Assembly: GCA_964611575.1 (NCBI GenBank)
Contig: CAZTAJ010000012.1
Location: 1 to 57,772, forward strand
Length of the DNA stretch: 57,772 nt
Direction: 5' to 3'
Origin: CAITUY01 sp964611575
GTDB lineage: Bacteria > Verrucomicrobiota > Kiritimatiellia > CAIKKV01 > CAITUY01
Positions 38,810 to 46,564 of the stretch are shown in pieces; the first letter of the stretch is position 1, and every line of letters begins with the position of its first letter. Made by a program: the position numbers and the translations under genes. The notes below the pieces were generated by a model. The model was not told the DNA's origin. It made no database searches and saw nothing but the letters and a program-made list of their open reading frames with translations.

Positions 38810-40081
38810 ATGGCGAAGACTCGAAAAGGCGGGCCTGTCTGTTCGTTTTGCGGTCGGCCCAGCGAACTGACCGGCCAATTGCTGGCCGGTCCCGCCGGCG
38901 TTTCCATCTGCGGTGACTGCGTGGGCGTCTGCAATTCGGTGCTCCAGAAAGAGGGGCGCGCGGCAGCACCGCCGGCCGCCCGGAAGCCCGAGACCGTCAG
39001 GAAGCCGGTTCCCAAACCCCACGAGATTTATGCCTTCCTGAACCAGTACGTCGTGGGCCAGGCGCAGGTCAAGAAGGTGCTCGCGGTCGCCGTCCACAAT
39101 CACTACAAGCGGTTGCAGCAGGAATCGCACGTGGAGGCGCACCGGGACTTCCACGATGTCGAAATCGAAAAGAGCAACATCCTTCTCATCGGTCCCACCG
39201 GGACCGGCAAGACGTTGCTGGCGCGCACGCTGGCCCGCTGCCTCGATGTGCCTTTCAGCATTTCGGATGCAACGACTCTGACCGAAGCCGGGTATGTGGG
39301 GGAGGACGTGGAGAATGTCCTGTTGCGGCTTATCCAGGCTGCCGACCACGATATTGCCCGTGCGGAACGCGGCATCGTGTATATCGATGAAATCGACAAG
39401 ATTGCCCGCAAAACCGATAATGTTTCGATTACCCGCGACGTTTCCGGCGAAGGGGTCCAGCAGGCGCTGCTGAAGATCGTTGAAGGCACGACGGCCAATG
39501 TGCCGCCCCAGGGGGGCCGCAAGCATCCGCAGCAGGAATACATCAAGATCAACACCCAGCACATCCTGTTCATCTGCGGCGGGGCGTTCGTGGGGCTTGA
39601 TGATATCGTCAAACGCCGTGTCGGCCGCAAAGCCCTGGGGTTTGGCGGGGTTGAAACGGGGGCTGAGGCGGCGCCGGATCTGCGCGTGGAACCGGAGGAC
39701 ATGATCCGATATGGCATGATCCCCGAGTTCATCGGGCGCCTTCCGGTGGTGTCATCGCTGGAGGCGTTGACCGAGGACGACCTGGTGCGCGTGCTGGTCG
39801 AGCCCAAGAATGCCATGATTCGCCAGTATCAGAAACTGATGGCCATGGAGAACGTCAAACTCACCTTTGCCGACAGCGCCCTGAGGGAGCTGGCGCACAT
39901 CGCGGTGCGGAAACGCACCGGGGCACGGGGATTGCGGGCGATCCTGGAGAACCTGATGCTGGAAGTCATGTTCGAAGTGCCGCGGCGCGGGGACATCCGC
40001 GAATTCCACGTGACGAAATCGATGGTGACGGCCCAGCGCGTCACCCTCGCCGACAAGCCTACCGCGGTCGACGCGGCCTAG
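38810..40081 (+). CDS. clpX: ATP-dependent Clp protease ATP-binding subunit ClpX
   Basis: The 423-residue AAA+ unfoldase has the N-terminal zinc-binding domain (CSFCGRPS near 11-18 and SICGDCVGVC near 33-42). The AAA+ part has Walker A GPTGTGKTLLA, Walker B VYIDEIDKIARK and the RKTDNVSITRDVSGEGVQQALLKIVEGT block. The IGF-type ClpP-docking loop is present in degenerate form as LGFGG near 282. ClpX feeds tagged proteins to ClpP. The gene begins seven bases after the clpP stop, with GGAAAGG as ribosome binding site inside the clpP end. Confidence 0.97.
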   Translation: MAKTRKGGPVCSFCGRPSELTGQLLAGPAGVSICGDCVGVCNSVLQKEGRAAAPPAARKPETVRKPVPKPHEIYAFLNQYVVGQAQVKKVLAVAVHNHYKRLQQESHVEAHRDFHDVEIEKSNILLIGPTGTGKTLLARTLARCLDVPFSISDATTLTEAGYVGEDVENVLLRLIQAADHDIARAERGIVYIDEIDKIARKTDNVSITRDVSGEGVQQALLKIVEGTTANVPPQGGRKHPQQEYIKINTQHILFICGGAFVGLDDIVKRRVGRKALGFGGVETGAEAAPDLRVEPEDMIRYGMIPEFIGRLPVVSSLEALTEDDLVRVLVEPKNAMIRQYQKLMAMENVKLTFADSALRELAHIAVRKRTGARGLRAILENLMLEVMFEVPRRGDIREFHVTKSMVTAQRVTLADKPTAVDAA

Positions 40082-40083
40082 GC

Positions 40084-40104
40084 GGGCGGGGCCCCATCCC
40101 GCCC
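40084..40104. terminator. GC stem-loop between convergent clpX and panD, possible bidirectional terminator
   Basis: GGGCGGG at 40084-40090 pairs with CCCGCCC at 40098-40104 around a seven-base loop, giving a strong 7-base-pair stem between two convergent genes. There is no T-run on either side, so it is not a standard intrinsic terminator. It may stop transcripts only weakly or serve as an RNA end block. Confidence 0.4.
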
Positions 40105-40111
40105 TCAACTC

Positions 40112-40477
40112 CTACACGGGTTTCAAACCGCCCTCGGGCTTGTTGTCGGGGCCGATGCGCAGGATGCGCGGACGGTACTGGGCGGCTTCCTCGGTGGGCA
40201 CCAGGCCGAAGGTGAAGATGGTGAGCCGGTCGCCGACTTTGCCCAGGTGCGCTGTGGCGCCGTTGAGGCGGATATCGCCCGCTCCACGCTTGCCGGCAAT
40301 GGCGTAGGTCTCGAAGCGGTTGCCGTTGGCCAGATTGGACACGAGAATCTTCTCGTAGGGCAGAATCCGCACGTAATCCATCAAGTCCTGATCGATGGTC
40401 AGACTGCCCTCATAGTCCAGCTCGGCCCCGGTCACCCGGGCGCCGTGCAGTTTCGCCTTCAACATGATCGACAACAT
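40112..40477 (-). CDS. panD: aspartate 1-decarboxylase
   Basis: The 121-residue enzyme makes beta-alanine for pantothenate and coenzyme A. It is a pyruvoyl enzyme: the self-cleavage site is the Gly-Ser in DYEGSLTID near 24-31, giving the pyruvoyl group. KAKLHGARVTGAEL at the start and the late NLANGNRFETYAIAGKRGAGDIRLNGAT are typical. I chose ATG 40477 because GAGGAA precedes it; an in-frame ATG at 40465 is the alternative. coaE lies 5 kb upstream on the other strand, so both ends of CoA synthesis are in the window but not linked. It has its own promoter. Confidence 0.95.
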   Translation of the reverse strand: MLSIMLKAKLHGARVTGAELDYEGSLTIDQDLMDYVRILPYEKILVSNLANGNRFETYAIAGKRGAGDIRLNGATAHLGKVGDRLTIFTFGLVPTEEAAQYRPRILRIGPDNKPEGGLKPV

Positions 40478-40513
40478 GGCCGTGGATTCCTCGCTGCAAA
40501 ACATTCGCCGAAT

Positions 40514-40542
40514 ACCATACCGCAAGCCTGTGGCGACTTCAA
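40514..40542 (-). promoter_or_regulatory. promoter of panD
   Basis: On the minus strand, TTGAAG (40542-40537) precedes TATGGT (40519-40514) by 17 bases. Transcription would start near 40507 and give a leader of about 30 bases with a ribosome binding site. The opposite-facing promoter at 40578-40606 is nearby, so the two genes may share control. Confidence 0.5.
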
Positions 40543-40577
40543 GCAGGACGGCGAGCGCCCAGCGGGTGTCACACGAT

Positions 40578-40606
40578 TTGACACCGAGATCGGTTCGGCC
40601 TATGGT
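40578..40606 (+). promoter_or_regulatory. promoter of the nucleoside salvage operon, probably leaderless
   Basis: TTGACA at 40578-40583 is a perfect -35 box, and TATGGT at 40601-40606 follows after 17 bases. The ATG at 40613 comes six bases later and has no ribosome binding site. The transcript should start at the first base of the start codon. Confidence 0.6.
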
Positions 40607-40612
40607 GCCCCT

Positions 40613-41917
40613 ATGCTCCCGCAGTGGTTGATCGAGAAGAAGCGTGACGGCCAGGCGCTGACCGCGGATGAGATCCGTGGGTTCATCGACGGGTTCACCC
40701 GTGGCGACATCCCCGACTACCAGATGTCGGCGCTGGCGATGGCTGTCTTCTTCCGCGGCATGACGCCCGATGAGACCGCCGCCTTGACGCAGGCCATGCT
40801 GGAGTCCGGCGACCGGCTGGATACGTCCTCCCTTGCCAAACCGAAGGTCGATAAGCACTCCACCGGCGGCATAGGCGACAAGATCTCGCTGCCGCTGGCT
40901 CCGGTTGTCGCCGCCTGCGGCGTGGCTGTGCCCATGATTTCGGGCCGTGGCCTCGGCATCACGGGGGGCACCCTCGATAAACTCGACTCCATTTCCGGTT
41001 ATCGCACCAACCTCTCAACGGTCGAGTTCCTCGATGTCATCCGCGGGTGCGGTTGTTCGATCATCGGCCAGACGGATCGGCTGGCGCCGGCCGATCGTAA
41101 ACTCTATGCTCTGCGCGACGTGACCGGCACTGTGCCGTCGATTCCCCTTATAACGGCCAGTATTCTAAGCAAGAAGCTGGCCGAGGGGCTGGACGGGCTT
41201 GTCATGGACGTAAAGTGCGGGCGCGGCGCCTTCATGCGGACGCGGGAACAGGCGCGGGCCCTGGCCGAATCGCTGGTCCGCACCGGGTCCGCCATGGGCG
41301 TACGGGTGACCGCCTGGATCACCTCCATGGATGAGCCGCTGGGCCGCACGGTGGGCAACGCGCTTGAGGTGGGGGAGGCGATCGACGTGCTGCGCGGCCG
41401 GGGGCCGTCTGACGTGGTGGAGCTGACGATGGCCCTGGGAGCCGAGATGGTGCGGCTGGGGGGGCTGACCCACGATGCGGCGGAGGCGCGGCGCCGGTGC
41501 CAGGCCGCGCTGGACTCGGGCCGGGCCCTGGCGATCTTTCGTGACATGGTTCGGCGACAGGGTGGGGATCCCGCCGTCATCGATGACCCGACCCGGCTGC
41601 CGGCCAGCCGGTGCCGGCGGGAACTGCGGGCCGCAGCCGGGGGCGTGGTCACGGATGTGGATGCCGAGTGTCTCGGCCGCGCCTGCCTGGTGCTGGGGGC
41701 CGGACGGTCGAAAACGACCGACACGGTTGATCCGGGCGCCGGCATCAGCGGTCTGCTCAAACGGGGCGAACGGGTGGAGACGGGGCAGCCGCTCGGGGTC
41801 CTGCATGCGTCGGGCGAGGCGCGGCTTGATGAAGCGGAAGCGCTGCTCAAGACGGCGTTCACCATCGGGACGATGCCGGGGGTTGCGCCGCTGATGCTGG
41901 AGCGGGTTGCCCGATGA
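40613..41917 (+). CDS. thymidine/pyrimidine-nucleoside phosphorylase
   Basis: The 434-residue enzyme splits pyrimidine nucleosides with phosphate. The N-terminal helical domain holds IRGFIDGFTRGDIPDYQMSALAMAVFFRGM, and the nucleoside-phosphorylase signature KVDKHSTGGIGDKISLPLAP is near 81-100. DGLVMDVKCGRGAFM near 200 is the family site for phosphate and base contacts. Both DeoA and Pdp share these motifs, so I give no symbol. It is the first gene in a row of five for nucleoside salvage and tRNA/sugar-nucleotide work, and 19 bases separate it from the purine phosphorylase. Confidence 0.93.
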   Translation: MLPQWLIEKKRDGQALTADEIRGFIDGFTRGDIPDYQMSALAMAVFFRGMTPDETAALTQAMLESGDRLDTSSLAKPKVDKHSTGGIGDKISLPLAPVVAACGVAVPMISGRGLGITGGTLDKLDSISGYRTNLSTVEFLDVIRGCGCSIIGQTDRLAPADRKLYALRDVTGTVPSIPLITASILSKKLAEGLDGLVMDVKCGRGAFMRTREQARALAESLVRTGSAMGVRVTAWITSMDEPLGRTVGNALEVGEAIDVLRGRGPSDVVELTMALGAEMVRLGGLTHDAAEARRRCQAALDSGRALAIFRDMVRRQGGDPAVIDDPTRLPASRCRRELRAAAGGVVTDVDAECLGRACLVLGAGRSKTTDTVDPGAGISGLLKRGERVETGQPLGVLHASGEARLDEAEALLKTAFTIGTMPGVAPLMLERVAR

Positions 41918-41936
41918 GGGCGAAGGAGACCCATCG

Positions 41937-42767
41937 ATGAATGCGAGTCAGATGCTTCCCTGTCTTGAGTCGGTACATGCCGCCATGCCGGGTCTTCGTC
42001 CGCATGTGGTCATGGTGCTCGGGTCCGGCTGGTGTGAGGCGATGGCGGGATTCCGGACGGTGGCGTCGCTGAGTTACGCTGACTTGCCGGGCATGGGTTT
42101 GCCCCAGGTGGCAGGTCATGCCGGCCGGTTGGTGAGGGCTGAGTGGGAGGGGATGGACGTGCTTGTGTTTGCCGGTCGGCGGCACTGGTACGAAGGCGCG
42201 GGCTGGGTGCCGGTCGCGCTGCCCGTGGCGCTGGCTCACGCGCTCGGGGCGAAGGTCATGGTCCTGACCAACAGTGCCGGCGGCATTCGCGAGGGGGTGC
42301 CGCCGGGGACGCTGATGGTGATCGACGACCACATCAATGCCATAGGCGCCAACCCGCTGGTCGGGCCGCATGACGCGATGTGGGGCCCCCGCTTCCCGGA
42401 CATGAGCCGCGTCTACGATCCGGTGTTGAGACAGCGCCTGGATCAGGCGGCGCACCGGGCGCGCGTGGGCGTCATCCACGGCGTCTACCTGGCGGTCAGC
42501 GGCCCGGTCTACGAGACGCCGGCCGAGGTTAACGCTTTCCGGCGGATGGGGGCGGATGCCGTGGGCATGTCGACGGTTCCGGAGGCGATGCTGGCGCATG
42601 CGGCCGGGCTGCGGGTGGCGGGCCTGTCCTGCATCACGAATACCGCCGGTGTGGTGCATGCAGGGTCGCATCAGGACGTCCTCATCCAGGCCACCCGGGT
42701 CGTTCCGGCCATGCGGGCGATGCTGGGCGAATTCATGGCGTTGACGGCCCAGGAGGAACGAGCATGA
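41937..42767 (+). CDS. purine nucleoside phosphorylase, family I
   Basis: The 276-residue enzyme splits purine nucleosides with phosphate. VVMVLGSGWCEAM near the start is the phosphate loop, AGRRHWYEG near 80-88 is a substrate-binding segment, and LTNSAGGI near 107-114 is the central signature. YETPAEVNAFRRMGADAVGMSTVPEAMLA near 188-216 is the active-site block shared with PunA and MTAP. AAGGAG precedes the ATG, which is nine bases downstream. It overlaps the cytidine deaminase gene by four bases. Confidence 0.94.
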   Translation: MNASQMLPCLESVHAAMPGLRPHVVMVLGSGWCEAMAGFRTVASLSYADLPGMGLPQVAGHAGRLVRAEWEGMDVLVFAGRRHWYEGAGWVPVALPVALAHALGAKVMVLTNSAGGIREGVPPGTLMVIDDHINAIGANPLVGPHDAMWGPRFPDMSRVYDPVLRQRLDQAAHRARVGVIHGVYLAVSGPVYETPAEVNAFRRMGADAVGMSTVPEAMLAHAAGLRVAGLSCITNTAGVVHAGSHQDVLIQATRVVPAMRAMLGEFMALTAQEERA

Positions 42768-43210
42768 AGGCGGCACGCGGGAGCGGGATGCCCATGACCG
42801 CCTGGGAGCGGGCGCTGGTCCGCCAGGCGGTGCGGGCGGCGTCACTCAGCTACTCGCCCTATTCGCATTTTCCGGTCGGGGCGGCGGCACTGACGTCCGG
42901 GCGGCGCGTGTTTTCCGGGTGCAACATCGAGAACGCGTCCTACGGCTTGACCGTGTGCGCGGAACGTGTGGCGGTCCTTACCGCCGTGGCGGCGGGGGAG
43001 CGGCGACTGCGGGCCATGGCCGTGGCGGCGGGTCGCGGGAAGGCGGCGCGGCCCTGTGGCGCCTGCCTGCAGGTGCTGGCGGAGTTCGCGGATCCGGACC
43101 TGGTCATCCTGCTCGCGCCTCTGGATGCGCCGGATCGCGTGGAGCGGCTGACGCTCGCGGACTGTCTGCCGCAGGCGTTTGCCTTGCCAGTGAGGCGACG
43201 CACAGGGTGA
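42764..43210 (+). CDS. cdd: cytidine deaminase
   Basis: The 148-residue enzyme turns cytidine and deoxycytidine into uridine and deoxyuridine. The zinc site is TVCAERVAV near 63-71 (the CAE form of tetrameric enzymes, with the proton-shuttling Glu) and RPCGACLQVL near 96-105. FSGCNIENASYGL is the substrate-binding signature. The N-terminal 10 residues before MTAWERAL are uncertain; a later ATG at 42788 or 42794 could be the true start. It overlaps its neighbours by four bases on both sides. Confidence 0.93.
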   Translation: MKAARGSGMPMTAWERALVRQAVRAASLSYSPYSHFPVGAAALTSGRRVFSGCNIENASYGLTVCAERVAVLTAVAAGERRLRAMAVAAGRGKAARPCGACLQVLAEFADPDLVILLAPLDAPDRVERLTLADCLPQAFALPVRRRTG

Positions 43211-44577
43211 GTGCGATCCCCCAGACGGCCGATATCGCGCTCCCGCCCGGTTTGCCGATTCAAGAGGGCGCGGTCGATGTGGTGCGCCGGCTTCAGGCCG
43301 CCGGTCATGTCGCCTACTGGGCCGGGGGCTGTGTGCGCGACTTGATTCTGGGCCGGACGCCCAAGGATTACGACGTGGCCACGGATGCCGTGCCGGACCG
43401 CGTCATGGCGCTGTTCGAACGCGCCGTGGCCGTGGGCAAGTCGTTTGGCGTGGTGCGGGTTCCGATGGGCGATTCCTGGTACGAGGTGGCCACTTTTCGC
43501 CAGGATCATGCCTATGCCGACGGCCGGCACCCGACCGCCATCTCCTTCTCCGATCCGGCGACGGACGCGCAGCGGCGCGATTTCACCATCAATGCCCTTT
43601 TCCTCGATCCTGTGCGCGGCGTGATCATCGACTATGTCAACGGCCGTGATGATCTCGGGCGCCGGCTGGTGCGGACGGTCGGAATTGCCGCCGACCGGTT
43701 TCGCGAGGATCATCTGCGAATGCTGCGCGCCGTTCGCTTCGCCGCCACACTCGACTTCATGCTGGACCCGGATACCGCCGCCGCCATCCGGGCGACGGCG
43801 CCCCAGTTGACGAAGGTCAGCCCGGAACGGATCCGGGACGAACTCAGTCGCACCTGGACCGAGGCGATGCGGGCGGGCGAGGCGCTGCGGCAACTGGATG
43901 CGACCGGTCTGCTGGCGGTGGCGCTGCCGGAAGTTGCGGCCATGAAGGGCGTCGAGCAGCCGCCGGAATTCCATCCCGAAGGCGATGTGTTCACGCACAC
44001 GGTGCTCATGCTCAACACCCTCCGGTCGCATGATGTGCCGCTCGCCTGGGCGGTGCTGCTGCACGATGTCGGCAAGCCGCCCACGGCGAAGCTGGTCGAC
44101 GGCCGCTACCGGTTCGAGCGGCACGCGAACGTCGGTTCCGCCATGGCGCGGGACATCCTCGGGCGGCTGCGCTTCTCGAACGATGCGATCGACGCCATCA
44201 CCTTCATGATCGGCAACCACATGCGCTTCGTGAAGACGCACGAGATGCGGCGCGCGACGCTGCGGCGGCTGGTGGGGGCCCCGACGTTTCCGGCGGAACT
44301 CGAGCTGCACCGGCTGGACTGCGAATCCAGCCACGGCGACCTCGAGAACTATCGCCACCTGCAGGGTTTTCTCGAACAGATGCGGGCCGAACCGGTCTTG
44401 CCGGACCCGTGGATCAACGGCTATGACGTGATGGAACGGGGCATCCCGGCCGGTCCCGAGGTGGGGGCCTGGCGCAAGAGAGCCTATGATGCGCAACTGG
44501 AAGGGATCGTGCAGGACCGCAAGGAGCTGCTGGTGTGGCTGCGCGACCAGATGGAAAAGGAAGGACAGGGGGCATGA
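43207..44577 (+). CDS. cca: CCA tRNA nucleotidyltransferase with HD domain
   Basis: The 456-residue protein adds or repairs the 3'-CCA of tRNA, or belongs to the poly(A) polymerase branch. The polymerase-beta-type catalytic core begins AYWAGGCVRDLILGRTPKDYDVATDA near 38-63, with the two carboxylates in DYD. RRDFTINALFLD and RFREDHLRMLRAVRFAATL are the family motifs B and C region. An HD phosphohydrolase domain follows (GDVFTHTVLMLNTL and LLHDVGKP). I chose GTG 43207, whose GTGA overlaps the cdd stop; the first residues VSAIPQTADIALP then fit the family. Class II CCA enzymes and PcnB cannot be told apart by eye. Confidence 0.92.
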   Translation: MSAIPQTADIALPPGLPIQEGAVDVVRRLQAAGHVAYWAGGCVRDLILGRTPKDYDVATDAVPDRVMALFERAVAVGKSFGVVRVPMGDSWYEVATFRQDHAYADGRHPTAISFSDPATDAQRRDFTINALFLDPVRGVIIDYVNGRDDLGRRLVRTVGIAADRFREDHLRMLRAVRFAATLDFMLDPDTAAAIRATAPQLTKVSPERIRDELSRTWTEAMRAGEALRQLDATGLLAVALPEVAAMKGVEQPPEFHPEGDVFTHTVLMLNTLRSHDVPLAWAVLLHDVGKPPTAKLVDGRYRFERHANVGSAMARDILGRLRFSNDAIDAITFMIGNHMRFVKTHEMRRATLRRLVGAPTFPAELELHRLDCESSHGDLENYRHLQGFLEQMRAEPVLPDPWINGYDVMERGIPAGPEVGAWRKRAYDAQLEGIVQDRKELLVWLRDQMEKEGQGA

Positions 44578-45479
44578 GTCTGACATTGGTGGTGTTGGCG
44601 GCCGGCATCGGCAGCCGTTACGGGGGCTTGAAACAGATCGAGGCGGTGGGGCCCGGGGGCGAAATCGTGATCGAGTATTCGGTCTTCGACGCCCTGCGGG
44701 CCGGGTTCGACCGCGTGGTGTGCGTGATCCGCCGGGACATCGAGGCGGATTTCCGGGCCCTCGTGGCGGCGCGTTTCGAACGACATGTGCGAGTGGATTA
44801 TGTCTTTCAGGACTTGCACGATCTGCCGGCAGGCGTGGCGGCGCCGCCGGAGCGGCGCAAACCGTGGGGGACGGCCCATGCGGTGCGGGCGTGCCGGGAC
44901 GCGGTGCGGGAACCGTTCGCCGTCATCAATGCCGACGATTTCTACGGGCGCCGGTCATTCGAATCGCTGGCGGGATTCCTCAACGGCGTCGCGGTGTCGG
45001 AGCCTCGTTACAGCATGGTGGCGTTTACGCTGGGTAACACGCTTTCCGAGCATGGTCATGTGGCGCGCGGCGTGTGCGAGGTCGATGCGACCGGGACGCT
45101 GCGGCGCGTCATTGAGCGAACCTGCATTGAGCGGACGACGGACGGGATTGTCTTCAAAGAGGCGGATGGGGCACAACACCGCCTGACGGGCAATGAGCGC
45201 GTGTCGATGAACATGTGGGGTCTCACCCCGGCGCTGTTCCCCGGGCTCGAGCGGGAGTTCCGCGCGTTTGTGGCCCGGGCCGGCCGGGATCCGAAGGCCG
45301 AATGCTACCTGCCTGCCGTGGTCGATACGCTGGTCGGCGAAGGCGCCGCCACGGTCCGTGTGCTGGATACGCCCGAGGCGTGGTTCGGCGTAACCTATCC
45401 GCAGGACAAGCAGGTGGTCGTTCAGGGCATTCGGCGCCTGGTGGACGCCAAGGTGTATCCTGGAAGACTGTGGGAGTGA
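44574..45479 (+). CDS. nucleotidyltransferase family protein, sugar-1-phosphate type
   Basis: The 301-residue protein has the nucleotidyltransferase start VVLAAGIGSRYGGLKQIEAVGPGGEIVIEYSVFDALRAGF, with the GxGSR nucleotide-binding loop and the family lysine. VINADDFYG near 120-128 carries the metal-binding aspartates. It probably activates a sugar phosphate as an NDP-sugar; the substrate is not evident. The ATG overlaps the cca stop by four bases, so it is translated with the salvage genes; this suggests that the nucleosides recovered feed NDP-sugars, but that is inference. The operon ends here, and a palindromic repeat follows. Confidence 0.88.
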   Translation: MSLTLVVLAAGIGSRYGGLKQIEAVGPGGEIVIEYSVFDALRAGFDRVVCVIRRDIEADFRALVAARFERHVRVDYVFQDLHDLPAGVAAPPERRKPWGTAHAVRACRDAVREPFAVINADDFYGRRSFESLAGFLNGVAVSEPRYSMVAFTLGNTLSEHGHVARGVCEVDATGTLRRVIERTCIERTTDGIVFKEADGAQHRLTGNERVSMNMWGLTPALFPGLEREFRAFVARAGRDPKAECYLPAVVDTLVGEGAATVRVLDTPEAWFGVTYPQDKQVVVQGIRRLVDAKVYPGRLWE

Positions 45480-45487
45480 AACAGGTT

Positions 45488-45573
45488 ACAGGGTTCAGGG
45501 TCTCAGGGTTCAGGCAGAACAGACCAGCGAAGTGAGATAACTCACGACCTGAACCCCGAACCCTGAACCCTGT
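45488..45573. repeat. GGGTTCAGG-type intergenic palindrome
   Basis: The left arm (45488-45514) is made of GGGTTCAGGG units, and the right arm (45548-45573) is its near-perfect reverse complement. The arms are about 26 bases long, with one extra base and a few mismatches. A 33-base centre separates them. The element lies between the convergent nucleotidyltransferase and dehydrogenase genes, and could fold into a long hairpin that ends both transcripts. It has no T-run. Confidence 0.75.
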
Positions 45574-45584
45574 GTCTTTCCTTC

Positions 45585-46448
45585 CTACAGTCCCGACTTC
45601 TCGGCCACCTGGCGGTAGAGCACGGCAAAGTCGTCATCGCCCCAGCCTTGCGCCATGGCCTCCGAATATGAATTCTTCAGAAGGCGAGTTTGCGGCAGGT
45701 CGAGGTGGAGCTCGGCCGCGCGTTCCAGGGCCAGCCTGAGATCCTTGTCCATGTGCTTCAGGGCGAAGTGCGGCGAGAAGTCGCCACTGAGGATTTTGGG
45801 CATTTTGAGGTCGGCGAGCCCCGAGTAAGCGGCATTCACCTTGAAGGCCGAGACAAAGGCGTCCATGTCCAGTCCGGCTTTCCGGGCGAAGGCGAAGCCT
45901 TCGGCCATGGCCTGCATCAGGTTGGCGATCATCAGGTTGAAGATCAGTTTGGCATCCGCGGCGCGGCCGACGGGGCCGAAGGGGAATACCTTGTGGCCGA
46001 CTTGCAGGAGCAGGGGTTCCATGCGCGGCAGCAGGGCGGGATCACCGCCCACGAAGAAGACCAGTTTGCCGGCCTCGGCGGCGGCCTTGCTGCCCGTGAA
46101 CGGTGTCTCGAGAAAGGCCCCGCCCGCCTGCCGCACGGCCGCCTCCGCCTGCTGATTATCCGAGGGCCCGACGGTGCTGGCGTTCATCACGATGCGTCCC
46201 GCCAGCGGGGCCGACGCAATGCCATCGGGGCCCGACACCACCCGTTGCAGGGCGGGCGGGTCGGCGACCACGATCATAATGACCTCGCATTGACGCGCCA
46301 CGTCACACGGGCTGTTGGCCAGCGTGACCCCCGGCGGTGGTGTGGTCGGCCGGGTCCGATTCCAGGCGGTCACCGCATGTCCCGCCTTGACCCAGTTGGC
46401 CGCCATGCGGCTGCCGATGATCCCCAATCCAATAATGCCGATCTTCAT
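45585..46448 (-). CDS. NAD(P)-dependent beta-hydroxyacid dehydrogenase family protein
   Basis: The 287-residue enzyme has the Rossmann start KIGIIGLGIIGSRMAANWVKAGH and the family signature near 7-24. The catalytic region near 165-180 (PVGRAADAKLIFNLMIANLMQAMAE) contains the conserved Lys and Asn of 3-hydroxyisobutyrate/tartronate semialdehyde reductases. Glyoxylate/succinic semialdehyde reductase types have similar motifs, so the substrate stays open. GGGGAG precedes the ATG at 46448. The next gene in transcription (PAS-SpoIIE) ends 116 bases upstream, and the space between them is filled by the REP-like pair. Confidence 0.92.
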   Translation of the reverse strand: MKIGIIGLGIIGSRMAANWVKAGHAVTAWNRTRPTTPPPGVTLANSPCDVARQCEVIMIVVADPPALQRVVSGPDGIASAPLAGRIVMNASTVGPSDNQQAEAAVRQAGGAFLETPFTGSKAAAEAGKLVFFVGGDPALLPRMEPLLLQVGHKVFPFGPVGRAADAKLIFNLMIANLMQAMAEGFAFARKAGLDMDAFVSAFKVNAAYSGLADLKMPKILSGDFSPHFALKHMDKDLRLALERAAELHLDLPQTRLLKNSYSEAMAQGWGDDDFAVLYRQVAEKSGL

Positions 46449-46483
46449 TGAGTGCTCCCCTGCGCCTTCTGCAAAACTCCCGC

Positions 46484-46563
46484 GGACGCGACGGAGCGCG
46501 TCCCTCCATTTTGACAACAGGCGTGTTTACGTGTCTTTTGGAGGGCCACGCTTTGTCGTGGCC
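46484..46563. repeat. inverted pair of REP-like elements (GGAG type) with compensatory stem changes
   Basis: Two 24-base units face each other. On the minus strand, 46507-46484 reads GGAG, stem GGACGCG, loop CTCCGT, stem CGCGTCC. On the plus strand, 46540-46563 reads GGAG, stem GGCCACG, loop CTTTGT, stem CGTGGCC. The units differ at stem positions 3 and 5, and in both cases both sides of the stem have changed so that pairing is kept. A 32-base AT-richer stretch separates them. This is the classic head-plus-hairpin form of REP/BIME elements; the transposase that spreads them is not in the window. Confidence 0.8.
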
Positions 46564-46564
46564 G

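Noticed and set aside
46541..46563. Intrinsic terminator for the PAS-SpoIIE gene
   Set aside because: The hairpin is strong, but no T-run follows on the minus strand. The matching second hairpin and the GGAG heads fit a REP pair better.
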